From assembly GCA_958296075.1 (NCBI GenBank), contig CATQHW010000002.1, positions 1,426,001-1,490,000 on the forward strand: 64,000 bases of DNA, given 5' to 3'. Each line of letters starts with the position of its first letter. Position 1 is the first letter of the stretch. The notes beneath the pieces were generated by a model that worked only from the letters and a program-made list of their open reading frames with translations, had not been told where the DNA came from and did not search any database. Both the position numbers and the translations under genes were made by a program. Origin of the DNA: an uncultured Spirochaetia bacterium. GTDB taxonomy: Bacteria > Spirochaetota > Spirochaetia > SZUA-6 > Bin103. Shown here piece after piece: positions 54,301-62,794 of this stretch.

Positions 54301-55742
54301 TCGAGGTGATGGCGTCCGCGCCGTTGCCGCTGCAGGGCACCATGCGCGGCGCTCTGACCGACGACGGGGTCGCCGCGGAACTGTCGATCGCCGCGGTCGA
54401 CCTCACCCTGCTCAACGACCTGCTGCAGACCACCGCGGTGGCGGTTCGGGCCGGCTCGGCGACGGGTACCATGCGCGTCCGCGGCGCGCTCAACGATCCC
54501 GACCTGTACGGCATCCTGCAGGCGACGGGGGTGATCGTCGACTCGCCGCTCATCACCGAGCGCGTCGGACCGGTCGCGTTTCCGGTCGTGTTCGACGAGA
54601 AGACTCTGACCCTGGAGCGCACGCGCGCGGAACGCGGCGCCGCTCCGCTGGAGGTGAGCGGGACCGTGCGGATCGAGCAGTGGGTGCCGGTCGCCTACGA
54701 CATCGGCGTGCGGACCACGACCCCGGAAGGAGTGCCGGTCGACTACCGGTTCGGGCCGATTCTGGTCGCCGGGACCGCGCACGGCGGCGTGCGGATCAGC
54801 GGCGACCAGATCGGCACCCACATCGCCGGCGACCTCGGTGCGAGCGGGGCCCGCGTGTTCATCGCCGCCGCCGAATCGCCGCCGGCCTGGGAGCCGCTGA
54901 CGGTCGACTTGGCGGTCGCCACCGGTCGGGGCGTCGAGCTGACCTGGCCATCGGAGGGCCTGCCGATCCTGAACATGCTGGCCGACGCCGATCAGACGGT
55001 CGCCATCCGCTATGACGGTTTCACCGGCGACTACTCGGTGGTCGGCGACGTGGAGCTTCGCGGCGGCGACCTGTTCTTCATCGATCGGACCTTCTACCTG
55101 CGTAATGGGCTGGTGTCGTTTACGGAGGACGAGGCGCGCTTCGACCCGACCGTGACGGTCCGCGCCGAGACGCGCGAGCGCTCCGACGACGAAACGCTGA
55201 GCGTCTACGTCGACGTCGACTCTCGCCTCAGCATGTTCGACCCGCAGAACGTGCGGATCAGCTCCGACCCGCCGCGGCCGCGGCCGCAATTGGAAGCCAT
55301 GCTCGGGGCGCCGTTCGGAACCCCCACCACCGACGATGACGTGAACCTGCTCGCGCTTGCCGGCGGCGCGGTCAGCCAGTTCGGGCTGGTCGGTCCCATG
55401 GAGCGCGACGTGCGCAGGTCGCTCGACCTCGACCTGTTCAGCATCCGCACCGATATCGTGTCGAACCTGCTGCGCGCTCCGCTCGGCGTGACCAGACCCG
55501 ATCTGCTCGACAACACCACGATCGTCGTCGGCAAGTACATCGGCGATGACCTGTTCTTCGAGGGGCGGATGCGGGTAGAATCGGATGATGCGTCGGCCAT
55601 TTCCGAACTGCGTACCAGCCTGGAATTCAGCCTGGAGTGGCCGACGCCATTCTTCCTGTTGGAGTGGTCCGTCTTGCCGTCCCTGACCGATCCGTTTCAG
55701 ACCGACAACCAGCTGTCGATGTCATGGCGCTTCAAGTACTGA
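51330..55742 (+). CDS. tamB: TamB-family translocation/assembly or lipid-transfer protein (DUF490)
   Basis: A 1470-aa AsmA-like protein. After an Arg-rich start there is one membrane helix (TVIAIEIAVFASLFAAVLFGL), then more than a thousand residues of repeating beta strands (a bridge across the periplasm). The DUF490 C-terminus includes RGGDLFFIDRTFYLRNGLVSF, NLLRAPLGVTRPDLLD and the final NQLSMSWRFKY. TamB-type proteins bridge inner and outer membranes and are implicated in outer-membrane protein insertion or phospholipid transport. ATG 51330 overlaps the tonB stop by one base (TGATG), and the stop overlaps bamA likewise. Confidence 0.92.
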   Translation: MGARGRRRLPRGTVIAIEIAVFASLFAAVLFGLNYARERLDRMVGQLKEQVSGQVAERLGARVRYGTVAPSALRALQVTDLELVTEAGDKLLFVRRLRVHYSLRTLLNTRSAVDAVNRVEMTGVVVDIHLPRDEVPVLAAFGGLGAAADGGAGNGVLPWPLDISDASVTVITGAGSVRLDELSLRLEPDARPDGDRLRLVDGRARLKAALADVGGHAAQLDTRIRADGSLGPGQVAEATVRLGEVRTTFGTLAARDVQAAWDGKAIFLQTPQGDAGPDLALRIDPQQGLLRIGAQVQDLRPIDVFRPSGPLQHLLPWFEATVSGGAAVNVDAAGGVDYTATIQVASSPEPLTELLGVPVEGEVTVRGDATVANVAPLVVRTAAGAVRFDGSIDLAAGRAAGRLAATDLDLDGRPVSAAAEVVADIPAARLTLRDGVLGIGSLTTGGVTGSVALTGSAAGDGADAPSLRLDLAAILPESPDGRTTAAGSLTLGAQPAFAGSVRFQEVNAGVLYRWLQPGDRADPAAAEMADGLVVSAQLKGSADPDRLAIDVVAASVTEVDGPLRVRFNAAVSRESAQIADLDLAAGDSFRAVGSAEVGADRLSFTGRIDLDGEPLPGTFHLQAGDGLTVRGPFDLQLQLWPGERLRPTDVLPRIVAANDGQPTPFRLSAAGYPLPALSDGATAAVELAGTVGYPPALLAGLGPGAELDLAAAGLDLTDSRLVVRDLPIGDLPNRLEIDFSFAGDLLTADRFRFTNRYFADRETAVTGDGVLRVTTRDGLGAAGRLLLQVGQERYEAAVSIAAGELELDADVQRLPLDRLAALPFSGTASGRIRLSGPIAQPVISAEMTSSDILLNEDYLTLAAAGTYDGTSLTIGDLAVDYQDHRVRGVTGSVDPTSGMVALQGSYEGEYLGRPMAMDLAVTGTGTFAADPAADRALLTEAAVTVAATAVTIGGQNRAPWDAQVRWRDGGLAFAGGPLDGLSGTLSPDGSFEVMASAPLPLQGTMRGALTDDGVAAELSIAAVDLTLLNDLLQTTAVAVRAGSATGTMRVRGALNDPDLYGILQATGVIVDSPLITERVGPVAFPVVFDEKTLTLERTRAERGAAPLEVSGTVRIEQWVPVAYDIGVRTTTPEGVPVDYRFGPILVAGTAHGGVRISGDQIGTHIAGDLGASGARVFIAAAESPPAWEPLTVDLAVATGRGVELTWPSEGLPILNMLADADQTVAIRYDGFTGDYSVVGDVELRGGDLFFIDRTFYLRNGLVSFTEDEARFDPTVTVRAETRERSDDETLSVYVDVDSRLSMFDPQNVRISSDPPRPRPQLEAMLGAPFGTPTTDDDVNLLALAGGAVSQFGLVGPMERDVRRSLDLDLFSIRTDIVSNLLRAPLGVTRPDLLDNTTIVVGKYIGDDLFFEGRMRVESDDASAISELRTSLEFSLEWPTPFFLLEWSVLPSLTDPFQTDNQLSMSWRFKY

Positions 55743-58297
55743 TGGAGGTTCGACCGACGCCCCCTGGCGCCTTCCGCGTCCTGCCGCCGGCGGTCCTGCT
55801 GCCGGCAGCGGCCCTGCTGCTCGCGGCGGTTCCCGGCGCGGCTCAGCAGGGCGGCGAGTGGTACTACGGCAAACCGATTCGCTCGGTGGAGTTCGTCGGT
55901 CTGGTTACGGTCGACGAAGGTGATCTGCGGCCGATCGTCGACCCGTACCTGGACCGATCCTTCGAGCTCGCCCTGTTCTACGAAATGCAGTCGGCGCTGT
56001 ACGCAACCGAGCTGTTCGAGAGCCTGGAGGCCACTGCGGTCGAAGGAGACGACGATCGCTCCACGGTCGTCGTGCGCTGGTCGATGCAGGAGCGGCCGAC
56101 GATCGATGAGATCGTCATCGAGGGCGAACGCCGGCTTCGGGAGAGCCAGATCCTCGGCGCCATGCAGTCGGAGCCGGACGCGATACTGATCTCCGGCCAG
56201 CTCGAAGAGGACCTCGACGCGATTCGCCGCCTGTACGAGACCGATGGCTTCGGCAGCGTGACGGTCGCCTCCATGCTGGAGCCCGACGAAGAGGCCAATC
56301 GCGTCACCGTTCGTATCACCATCACGGAGGGCATCCGCACCACGGTGGTCGCCATCGAGTTCGTGGGCAACCAGTTCGCCTCGCCCGGCACCCTGCGGAG
56401 CCAGATGACGACCAGGGAGCGGGCGCTGCTGCAGCGCGGCCTGTTCTCCGAGAGCGCCTTTCTACGCGACCTGGAGAGCCTGGTCTCCTACTACCGGAGC
56501 AACGGCTACGTCGACGCCGCCGTCGACCGCGTGGAGCGCAGCGTCGAGCACGATGCGGAAGGCGAACAGGACCTCCTCAGCATCACGGTATACCTGACCG
56601 AAGGGCAATCGTTCGGGTACGCTGGCACCGAGTTCTCGGGCAACGCCGTGTTCACGGACCAGGAGCTGCAGGCGCTGATCCGCCATCGACCGGACCGCTC
56701 GATCAACATGACTACCGTCGACGCCGACTTCCGGCGCGTGCAGGAGCTCTACTGGGAGAACGGCTACATCTTCAACGATTTCGATCAGGAGCTGAGACGC
56801 GACGACGAGCAGCGCACCATCGGCGTGCGCGTCACCGTCACCGAGCGGGGCGGCGCGCACATCGAGAATATCCGCATCACCGGCAACGCGAAGACGCAGG
56901 AGCACGTGTTGCGCCGCGAGCTGCCGTTCGAGGTCGGCGACGTGTTCAACCGGACCGAGATCACCCGCGGCCTGCAGAACCTCTACAACCTGCAGTACTT
57001 CACGTCGGTGGAGCCGGACACGCCGGCCGGGAGCGCGCCTGGCCTGATGGACATCAATATCGCCGTGGAGGAGACCACCACCGCCGACATCGGCTTCGGC
57101 GCCACCTTTTCCGGCGGAGATTTTCCGCTGTCCGGTTTCGTGCGCTGGTCGGAGCGCAACTTCATGGGATTGGGGCAGACGATCAGCGTCAATCTGCAGG
57201 GGTCACAGATACAGCAGGCGGTGACGGTGGGGTTCACCGAGCCGTGGCTGCTCGGCCGGCCGTGGTCGGCCGGCATCACGCTCGGCGGCGAACACTCCGT
57301 GAACACCGCGACGCAGGACGTGCTGCCGCCGGTCTTCACCGACGACGAGGCCGAGCACGCGGCGCCGGATCCGTACGCCTCCAAGGCCGAGTTCGAGTCA
57401 GCGGGCGTCCCGATCCCCGACCATTACCGGATGGAGTACGACAAATACGCGATCTCGGCCGAGTTATCGAGCGGCTACCGGTTCGACACGCTCGTCGGGC
57501 GCATGATCGTCCGCGGCGGATTCGGCTCCACGCTGGAGTTCCTGGCGTACGATCCGGAGGTCCACCGGCCCTTCGACAAGACGATCCGCGACCAGTTCGA
57601 GCGGTGGAGCGTGGTGAGCAGCCTGTGGACCGGTGTAGCGTGGGACCGCCGTGACATCATCCTCAACCCGACCGACGGCACGCTGTTGAGCCAACGGGTG
57701 ACGCTGACCGGCGGCCCGCTGGCCGGCGACCGCCACTTCATCTTGCTGGAGAGCCAGGCGGAGGCGTTCGCAACGCTGTTCGAGGTGCCGCTGTCCGATG
57801 CCTTCGACTTGAGCCTGGTGCTCGCCGGCCACACCGGGTTTTCGATGATCCTGCCGCAACTGCGCAGTTGCGGCCCCGTCAACGGGCAACCCGGCCTGTG
57901 CTGGGACCAGGTGGCCGCGCGCGACGACCTGCTGGTCATCGACGGAACCGGCGTAGCGCGGGGCTGGAACCCCGTGCCGGACGGCGAAGCGCTGTGGGAC
58001 AACAAGGTGGAACTGCGCGTGCCGATCGATCCCCGGATCATCTGGGGGGTGGCGTTTCTCGACGCCGCCGTGCTCTGGACCGACCGCGCCGAGATCGGCC
58101 GCACCGGTCTGGATGACGTGCGCTTCAGCGCCGGCTTCGGCCTGCGCTTCGCCGTGCCGCAGCTCCCGTTGCGCCTCTATCTCGCCCGGCCGTTCAAGTT
58201 CACCAACGGCAGACTGGGAGATCCCGGCGCCCAGCAGGCCGCCGGCCCGCTGGGCGGCTTGAACCTGGTGCTGGGACTCGGGGGCGACACGTTCTAG
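55742..58297 (+). CDS. bamA: outer membrane protein assembly factor BamA
   Basis: An 851-aa Omp85 protein. A signal peptide (LLPAAALLLAAVPGAAQ) is followed by five POTRA domains to about residue 400 (for example SVEFVGLVTVDEGDLRP and ENIRITGNAKTQEHVLRREL, the last POTRA) and a 16-strand barrel. The barrel has the loop-6 type VAFLDAAVLWTD-x segment and terminates in Phe. It inserts beta-barrel proteins into the outer membrane. ATG 55742 (TGATG with tamB) is preferred; an in-frame ATG 18 bases upstream is possible. Confidence 0.94.
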   Translation: MEVRPTPPGAFRVLPPAVLLPAAALLLAAVPGAAQQGGEWYYGKPIRSVEFVGLVTVDEGDLRPIVDPYLDRSFELALFYEMQSALYATELFESLEATAVEGDDDRSTVVVRWSMQERPTIDEIVIEGERRLRESQILGAMQSEPDAILISGQLEEDLDAIRRLYETDGFGSVTVASMLEPDEEANRVTVRITITEGIRTTVVAIEFVGNQFASPGTLRSQMTTRERALLQRGLFSESAFLRDLESLVSYYRSNGYVDAAVDRVERSVEHDAEGEQDLLSITVYLTEGQSFGYAGTEFSGNAVFTDQELQALIRHRPDRSINMTTVDADFRRVQELYWENGYIFNDFDQELRRDDEQRTIGVRVTVTERGGAHIENIRITGNAKTQEHVLRRELPFEVGDVFNRTEITRGLQNLYNLQYFTSVEPDTPAGSAPGLMDINIAVEETTTADIGFGATFSGGDFPLSGFVRWSERNFMGLGQTISVNLQGSQIQQAVTVGFTEPWLLGRPWSAGITLGGEHSVNTATQDVLPPVFTDDEAEHAAPDPYASKAEFESAGVPIPDHYRMEYDKYAISAELSSGYRFDTLVGRMIVRGGFGSTLEFLAYDPEVHRPFDKTIRDQFERWSVVSSLWTGVAWDRRDIILNPTDGTLLSQRVTLTGGPLAGDRHFILLESQAEAFATLFEVPLSDAFDLSLVLAGHTGFSMILPQLRSCGPVNGQPGLCWDQVAARDDLLVIDGTGVARGWNPVPDGEALWDNKVELRVPIDPRIIWGVAFLDAAVLWTDRAEIGRTGLDDVRFSAGFGLRFAVPQLPLRLYLARPFKFTNGRLGDPGAQQAAGPLGGLNLVLGLGGDTF

Positions 58298-58303
58298 CAC
58301 GCG

Positions 58304-58852
58304 ATGGGTGGACGGAGGAGGCATCTGCCGCTCGCGGTGACCGCGCTGGCGTCGGCGCTGCTGGCAGTGCCGGTGAACGGGAGCGCCCAGGAGCAGCTCA
58401 CCCGTATCGGCGTCGTCGACCTCGACGCGGTCGTGCGCGCCTACTTCCGCGAATCGGAGACGTTTCGCGCCTACGAGGCGCGGCGCGAGGAAGTCGACGC
58501 CGAGCGGGGCGCGATCGAGGCGGAGATACGCAATCTGGAGCAGGCGCTGCTCAACGCGCGGCAGGCGGAAGACCGGCGTCTGGAGCTGCTGCTCGACCAG
58601 CAGCTCTTCGACCGGCGGCAGCACCTGCTGCAGTACGTGCGCGTCATGAACGATCAGCTCCGGCGCGAGTACGACGGGCTTGCGATGTCGGATCGATTCA
58701 CCGGTGAGTTGGCGGAGGCGCTCGCCCATGTCGCCGAAACGCTCGGCTACTCGTTGATACGGAGTACGCAGGACCTGTTTTACTGGCATACGGACGTCGA
58801 CCTTACCGACGAGGTCATCGCGGACCTTGCCCGACGAGCGGCCCGCCGCTAG
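58304..58852 (+). CDS. OmpH/Skp family periplasmic chaperone
   Basis: A 182-aa protein with a signal peptide (to about NGSAQ), then IGVVDLDAVVRAYFRESETFR, the OmpH/Skp beginning, a long charged helical hairpin (residues 60-130), and a return to the body. Skp trimers hold unfolded outer-membrane proteins for BamA, encoded six bases upstream. The bamA-skp order is common. Confidence 0.88.
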   Translation: MGGRRRHLPLAVTALASALLAVPVNGSAQEQLTRIGVVDLDAVVRAYFRESETFRAYEARREEVDAERGAIEAEIRNLEQALLNARQAEDRRLELLLDQQLFDRRQHLLQYVRVMNDQLRREYDGLAMSDRFTGELAEALAHVAETLGYSLIRSTQDLFYWHTDVDLTDEVIADLARRAARR

Positions 58853-59294
58853 CACGACCGCCCCTGCCGGTCGGCTCCTGGGCGTCGACCTTGGCACGCG
58901 GCGCATCGGTCTGGCCCTCTCGGACCCCGCTGGCATCATCGCAGCGCCGTTCGCGGCGCTGCCGTTCACCACCGAAGCGGCGCTGGTCGGCGCGCTGCGC
59001 CGCACCTGTACCGAGCACGGCGTGCGGCTCGTCGTGCTCGGACATCCGGTCCGCACCGACGGGACGCCGACCCGGCTCGGCGTGCGCGCCGAACGGATCG
59101 CGGCGACGCTCGCCGCCGGCGGCCTGCCGGCCTGCACCTGGGACGAGCAGTTCACCAGCCGCGAGGCGGCCGCGGCGACCGGGCGGCGCGGCCGCGCCGC
59201 CGACCCCGGCCGGATCGATCGCGTCGCGGCGGCGCTGATGCTGGCCGACTACCTGGAGCACCGGGGTTCCGGCCGGCCGGCCACGACCGCATGA
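58827..59294 (+). CDS. Holliday junction resolvase-like / 16S rRNA processing YqgF
   Basis: A 155-aa RNase H-fold protein: LLGVDLGTRRIGLALSDPAG at the start, VVLGHPVRTDG in the middle, TWDEQFTSREA with the catalytic Glu, and DRVAAALMLADYL with the last Asp. YqgF/RuvX trims pre-16S rRNA and resolves junctions in vitro. TTG 58827 lies inside the end of skp (26-base overlap); the next gene begins by ATGA. Confidence 0.9.
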   Translation: MPDERPAASTTAPAGRLLGVDLGTRRIGLALSDPAGIIAAPFAALPFTTEAALVGALRRTCTEHGVRLVVLGHPVRTDGTPTRLGVRAERIAATLAAGGLPACTWDEQFTSREAAAATGRRGRAADPGRIDRVAAALMLADYLEHRGSGRPATTA

Positions 59295-61870
59295 ACGAGC
59301 GTACCCCCATGATGGGGCAGTACCGGCGGCTGAAGGCGACGCAGCCGGGGGCGATCCTCTTCTTCCGGCTCGGCGACTTCTATGAGATGTTCGCCGAGGA
59401 CGCAGAACAGGCGGCGCCGATCCTGGACATCGCCCTGACCAAGCGCCACGGGGTGCCGATGTGCGGCGTGCCGCATCACGCCGCGCAGACCTACATGGCA
59501 AAGCTGCTGCGGGCCGGCCGCAAGGTGGCGATCTGCGAGCAGGTCGGCGTCCCCGCAGGCGGCCCGGCGTCGGGCCGCCTGGCCGAGCGGCGCGTCGTCG
59601 AGGTGGTCACGCCCGGCACGATCGTGGACCAGCGCCTGCTCGACCACGCCAGCAACAATTATCTGGCGGCGCTGGCCGACGGCGGCGCCGCGCTGGCGCT
59701 CGCCTGGGCGGATCTGTCGACCGGGGAGCTGCGCGCCACCCATCTGCCCGCCGAACAGACGGAGTTGTGGCTGCGCGACCACCTGCAGCGCCTGGCGCCG
59801 CGCGAGCTGATCGTCCAGGAGAGCCTGCTCGGTACCGGCTCGCCAGTGGAGCGGGCGCTGGCGGAGCGGCCGGAGCTGGCGCTCAACCGCTACCCGGACT
59901 GGCACTTCGAACTCGACGGCAACCACGATCTGCTGTGCCAGCAGTTCGGGGTGATCGACCTGCGCTCGTTCGGACTCGATCGGACCGCCCCGGAGGTCCG
60001 CGCCGCCGGCGCCCTGGTCGGATTCATCCGGCAGCACGCCTTGCACGATACTCCTCACCTGACCGACCTGGTCGTGGAGGCGGCCGACGCCAACCTCCGC
60101 ATCGACGAACCGACCCAGCGCAACCTGGAGCTGACCGGCAATCTCCTCGACGGCGGCCGGGAGCACACCCTGCTGTCGACCCTCGACCGCACGCGGACGT
60201 CGGTCGGCGCGCGCCTGCTGCGCCGGTCGATTCTGGCGCCGCTCCGCGACCGCGATGCGATCGAGCGGCGTCTCGACGCCGTCGAGAGACTGTTCCGGGA
60301 CCAGACGCTGCTCGCCCGCCTGCACGTGGAGCTCGACCGCTTCCGCGATCTGGAACGGCTTACGGCTCGCTGCTCGCTGGGGCGCTCGGAGGTGCGCGAA
60401 CTGCTGGCGGTCCGTGCCTGCCTGCAGTGCGCGGCGGCGGTCGCGGAGCTGCTGGCCGCCGCCGTCCCCCGGTTGGCCGCCGCGCTTCGCGCGCACGACG
60501 GCGACCTGCGGCCGCTGCTGGCCGCCCTGCGCGACGCCCTGTCCGACGCCGCCGACGGCCCGGCGTTCAGGGCCGGACATTCCGCCGACCTCGACCGCCT
60601 GCACGCCGACGCCGACGCGGCCGAGCGGGAACTGGACGCCTACACGCGCGAGGTCCGCGACGCGACCGGTATCACCACGCTGCGAATGAAGCACAACCGC
60701 GTGCTCGGCTATTTCTTCGACATCACCAAACCCAATCTCGACCGCGTACCCGGCTACTTCATCCGCAGGCAGGGCCTTGCCAGCTCCGAGCGCTTCACGA
60801 CCGAGCGGCTCATGGACCTGGACGCCCGCATCCGGCGCGCGCAGGCCGACCGGGAGGAGGTGGAACGCGCCCGGTTGATCGACCTGCGCCGGCAGGTCGC
60901 CGAACGGTCGGCCGGGCTGCTGCGGCTGGCGTCGGCGGTCGCGGAAACCGATCTGGTGCAGTCGCTCGCCTCGGCGGCAGCGGAGCTCGGCTTCAGCCGT
61001 CCGACCTTCGTCGATGAGGACGTCATCGACATCCGCGGCGGCCGGCACCCGCTTGTGGAGAACGCGCTGCCGCACGGCGCTTTCATCCCCAACTCCATCG
61101 AGATGGGAGCATCGCAGCGCGTGCTGCTGCTGACCGGCCCCAACATGGCCGGCAAGTCGACCTATCTCCGGCAGACGGCGCTGATCGCGATCATGAGCCA
61201 CGTCGGCTCCTTCGTGCCGGCCGAACAGGCGCGCCTGGGGCTCATCGACGCCGTCTACTGCCGTGTCGGCGCCAGCGACAACATCTCGCGCGGGGAGTCG
61301 ACGTTTCTGGTGGAGATGTCGGAAACGGCGCGCATCCTGCGCCTGGCTCGCCCGGCCAGCCTGGTGATCATGGACGAGATCGGCCGCGGCACCGGCAGCG
61401 ACGACGGACTGGCGATCGCCCGCGCCGTGCTGGAGCACCTGCTGCACGCGGTCGGCGCCAAGACGCTGTTCGCCACCCATTTCCGCGAGCTGACGGCTCT
61501 CGACCATCCGCGGCTCGCCAACCGGTCCATGGCGGTCATGGAGCGCGACGGCGACGTGGTGTTCCTGAAGACCGTGGTCGACGGCCCCGCCGACCGCTCG
61601 CACGGCATCCACGTCGCGCGCATGGCCGGGATTCCGCGCAGCGTCAGCGACCTGGCCGCGCGCTATCTGAAAGCCGCGCGCGGAGCGGATCGCGCGCCGG
61701 CGGCGCCGCAGGAGGCGGCCGGCGGCGCGCAGCAGCCGCGGCTGTTCGACACCCGCCAGCCGGTGCGGGGCGTCTCCGTGCTGGACGAGCTGCGCCGTCT
61801 CGACCTCGGCGTGCTGCGCCCGATCGACGCGCTCAACCTGCTGCACGACTGGCAGGAGCGGGTGCGGTGA
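59291..61870 (+). CDS. mutS: DNA mismatch repair protein MutS
   Basis: An 859-aa MutS: the mismatch-wedge motif GDFYEMF near residue 38, the lever and clamp domains, Walker A GPNMAGKSTYLRQ, STFLVEMSETARIL, Walker B VIMDEIGRGTGSDDG and FATHFRELTAL. It recognises mispairs and recruits the downstream repair partner. ATG 59291 overlaps the yqgF stop. Bam genes next to mutS occur also in Treponema, as I recall. Confidence 0.96.
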   Translation: MNERTPMMGQYRRLKATQPGAILFFRLGDFYEMFAEDAEQAAPILDIALTKRHGVPMCGVPHHAAQTYMAKLLRAGRKVAICEQVGVPAGGPASGRLAERRVVEVVTPGTIVDQRLLDHASNNYLAALADGGAALALAWADLSTGELRATHLPAEQTELWLRDHLQRLAPRELIVQESLLGTGSPVERALAERPELALNRYPDWHFELDGNHDLLCQQFGVIDLRSFGLDRTAPEVRAAGALVGFIRQHALHDTPHLTDLVVEAADANLRIDEPTQRNLELTGNLLDGGREHTLLSTLDRTRTSVGARLLRRSILAPLRDRDAIERRLDAVERLFRDQTLLARLHVELDRFRDLERLTARCSLGRSEVRELLAVRACLQCAAAVAELLAAAVPRLAAALRAHDGDLRPLLAALRDALSDAADGPAFRAGHSADLDRLHADADAAERELDAYTREVRDATGITTLRMKHNRVLGYFFDITKPNLDRVPGYFIRRQGLASSERFTTERLMDLDARIRRAQADREEVERARLIDLRRQVAERSAGLLRLASAVAETDLVQSLASAAAELGFSRPTFVDEDVIDIRGGRHPLVENALPHGAFIPNSIEMGASQRVLLLTGPNMAGKSTYLRQTALIAIMSHVGSFVPAEQARLGLIDAVYCRVGASDNISRGESTFLVEMSETARILRLARPASLVIMDEIGRGTGSDDGLAIARAVLEHLLHAVGAKTLFATHFRELTALDHPRLANRSMAVMERDGDVVFLKTVVDGPADRSHGIHVARMAGIPRSVSDLAARYLKAARGADRAPAAPQEAAGGAQQPRLFDTRQPVRGVSVLDELRRLDLGVLRPIDALNLLHDWQERVR

Positions 61871-62625
61871 GCAGCGCCGCCCCACGAACGGCGCCAGGGC
61901 GATCGGACGCAGTCCGGCGATCGTTCGCCACGTTGCGGCTGCTCGCCGCGCACGCGCTCGGCGAGCGCTGCCTGGCGTGCGGTGAGCCGCCGGCGTCCGC
62001 GGCCGACTGCCGCGGTCCGGTGTGCGCCTCGTGCCGGCGCCGGCTGGAAGTGATCGGCGGGCGGCGCTGCCTGGTCTGCAGCCGCCCGCTCGTCTCTGAG
62101 ATCGACCGCTGCACCCGCTGCCGGAACCGCGACTACGCGTTCAGCGGCAACACCTCGCTCGCCGCCTACGCGGGCACGATCAAACGGCTGCTGTATCATT
62201 ACAAGTTCAAGGTGCGGACGCGGCTGGCCGGCGTGTTCGCGGAGGCGCTGGCCGACGCCGGCATCGTGGACGGCGCCTGCTGCGTCATCCCCGTACCGGC
62301 GCGACCGCGCGGCCTGCTGCAGCGGACGCCGGCGCGATTCGACCAGGTCGGTCTGCTCGCCCGCCGATTGCGCCGCCGCACCGGCTGCGCGGTCCTCATC
62401 GCGCTGCGCCGCCTGCCGGGACCGGCGCAGAAGCGGCTCGACTACGAAGCGCGCGCAAGCAACGTCGCCGGCCGCATACGGCTGGTCGCCCGAGCGCCGC
62501 TGCCGGCGCGGGTGGTGCTGCTCGACGACGTGTTCACCACCGGCGCGACCGCGCACGAGTGCGCTCGCGTGCTGGCGCGCAGCGGGGTTGGCGAGATCCG
62601 CGTCGTGACCGTCGCGCTGGGCTGA
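61867..62625 (+). CDS. ComF family phosphoribosyltransferase-like protein
   Basis: A 252-aa ComF homologue: two zinc-ribbon Cys clusters (CLACG..., CASCRRRLEVIGGRRCLVC, CTRCRNRDY), LLYHYKFKVR, VIPVPARPRGLLQR, and the PRPP-binding loop VVLLDDVFTTGATAHE. ComF proteins help DNA uptake in competent bacteria; many homologues exist in non-competent ones. GTG 61867 overlaps the mutS stop. Confidence 0.92.
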   Translation: MSSAAPRTAPGRSDAVRRSFATLRLLAAHALGERCLACGEPPASAADCRGPVCASCRRRLEVIGGRRCLVCSRPLVSEIDRCTRCRNRDYAFSGNTSLAAYAGTIKRLLYHYKFKVRTRLAGVFAEALADAGIVDGACCVIPVPARPRGLLQRTPARFDQVGLLARRLRRRTGCAVLIALRRLPGPAQKRLDYEARASNVAGRIRLVARAPLPARVVLLDDVFTTGATAHECARVLARSGVGEIRVVTVALG

Positions 62626-62664
62626 GTCGGCGCGGCGCGCGCCGGGGCGGACGCCGCGGCGGTC

Positions 62665-62694
62665 TTGACCGGGCGGACCGATTCGCCCTACCTT
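62665..62694 (+). promoter_or_regulatory. candidate promoter of rimP-nusA
   Basis: TTGACC (62665-62670), an 18-base spacer and TACCTT (62689-62694) lie after comF. Transcription would start near 62701, leaving a leader of about 95 bases before rimP. Confidence 0.55.
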
Positions 62695-62701
62695 GGTCGC
62701 A

Positions 62702-62730
62702 GGCGGGTGACCCGTGCCTCACGGCTCGCC
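62702..62730 (+). promoter_or_regulatory. structured 5' leader element of rimP-nusA
   Basis: Two nested helices are visible: GGCGGG (62702-62707) with CTCGCC (62725-62730), and CCGTG (62712-62716) with CACGG (62720-62724) around CCT. The segment CGGCTC (62722-62727) can instead pair with GAGTCG (62752-62757), the left arm of the terminator that follows. Confidence 0.5.
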
Positions 62731-62750
62731 CGGCGGGGTTGTGTCGGCAG

Positions 62751-62776
62751 GGAGTCGAGGGTTCGGCTCCTTTTTT
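62751..62776 (+). terminator. intrinsic terminator inside the rimP-nusA leader
   Basis: GGAGTCG (62751-62757) pairs with CGGCTCC (62764-62770) over seven base pairs (one G-T) with a 6-base loop, and six T follow at once (62771-62776). It is the only classic intrinsic terminator I found in the window. It lies after the promoter and before the RimP start, so it should act as an attenuator, unless comF transcription ends here. Confidence 0.75.
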
Positions 62777-62794
62777 GTGCACCGGGGAGGTGAC

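Noticed and set aside
62695-62760. Leader of rimP considered as an initiator tRNA, as found before rimP in some bacteria
   Set aside because: No T arm, anticodon loop or acceptor pairing; only the two helices described.
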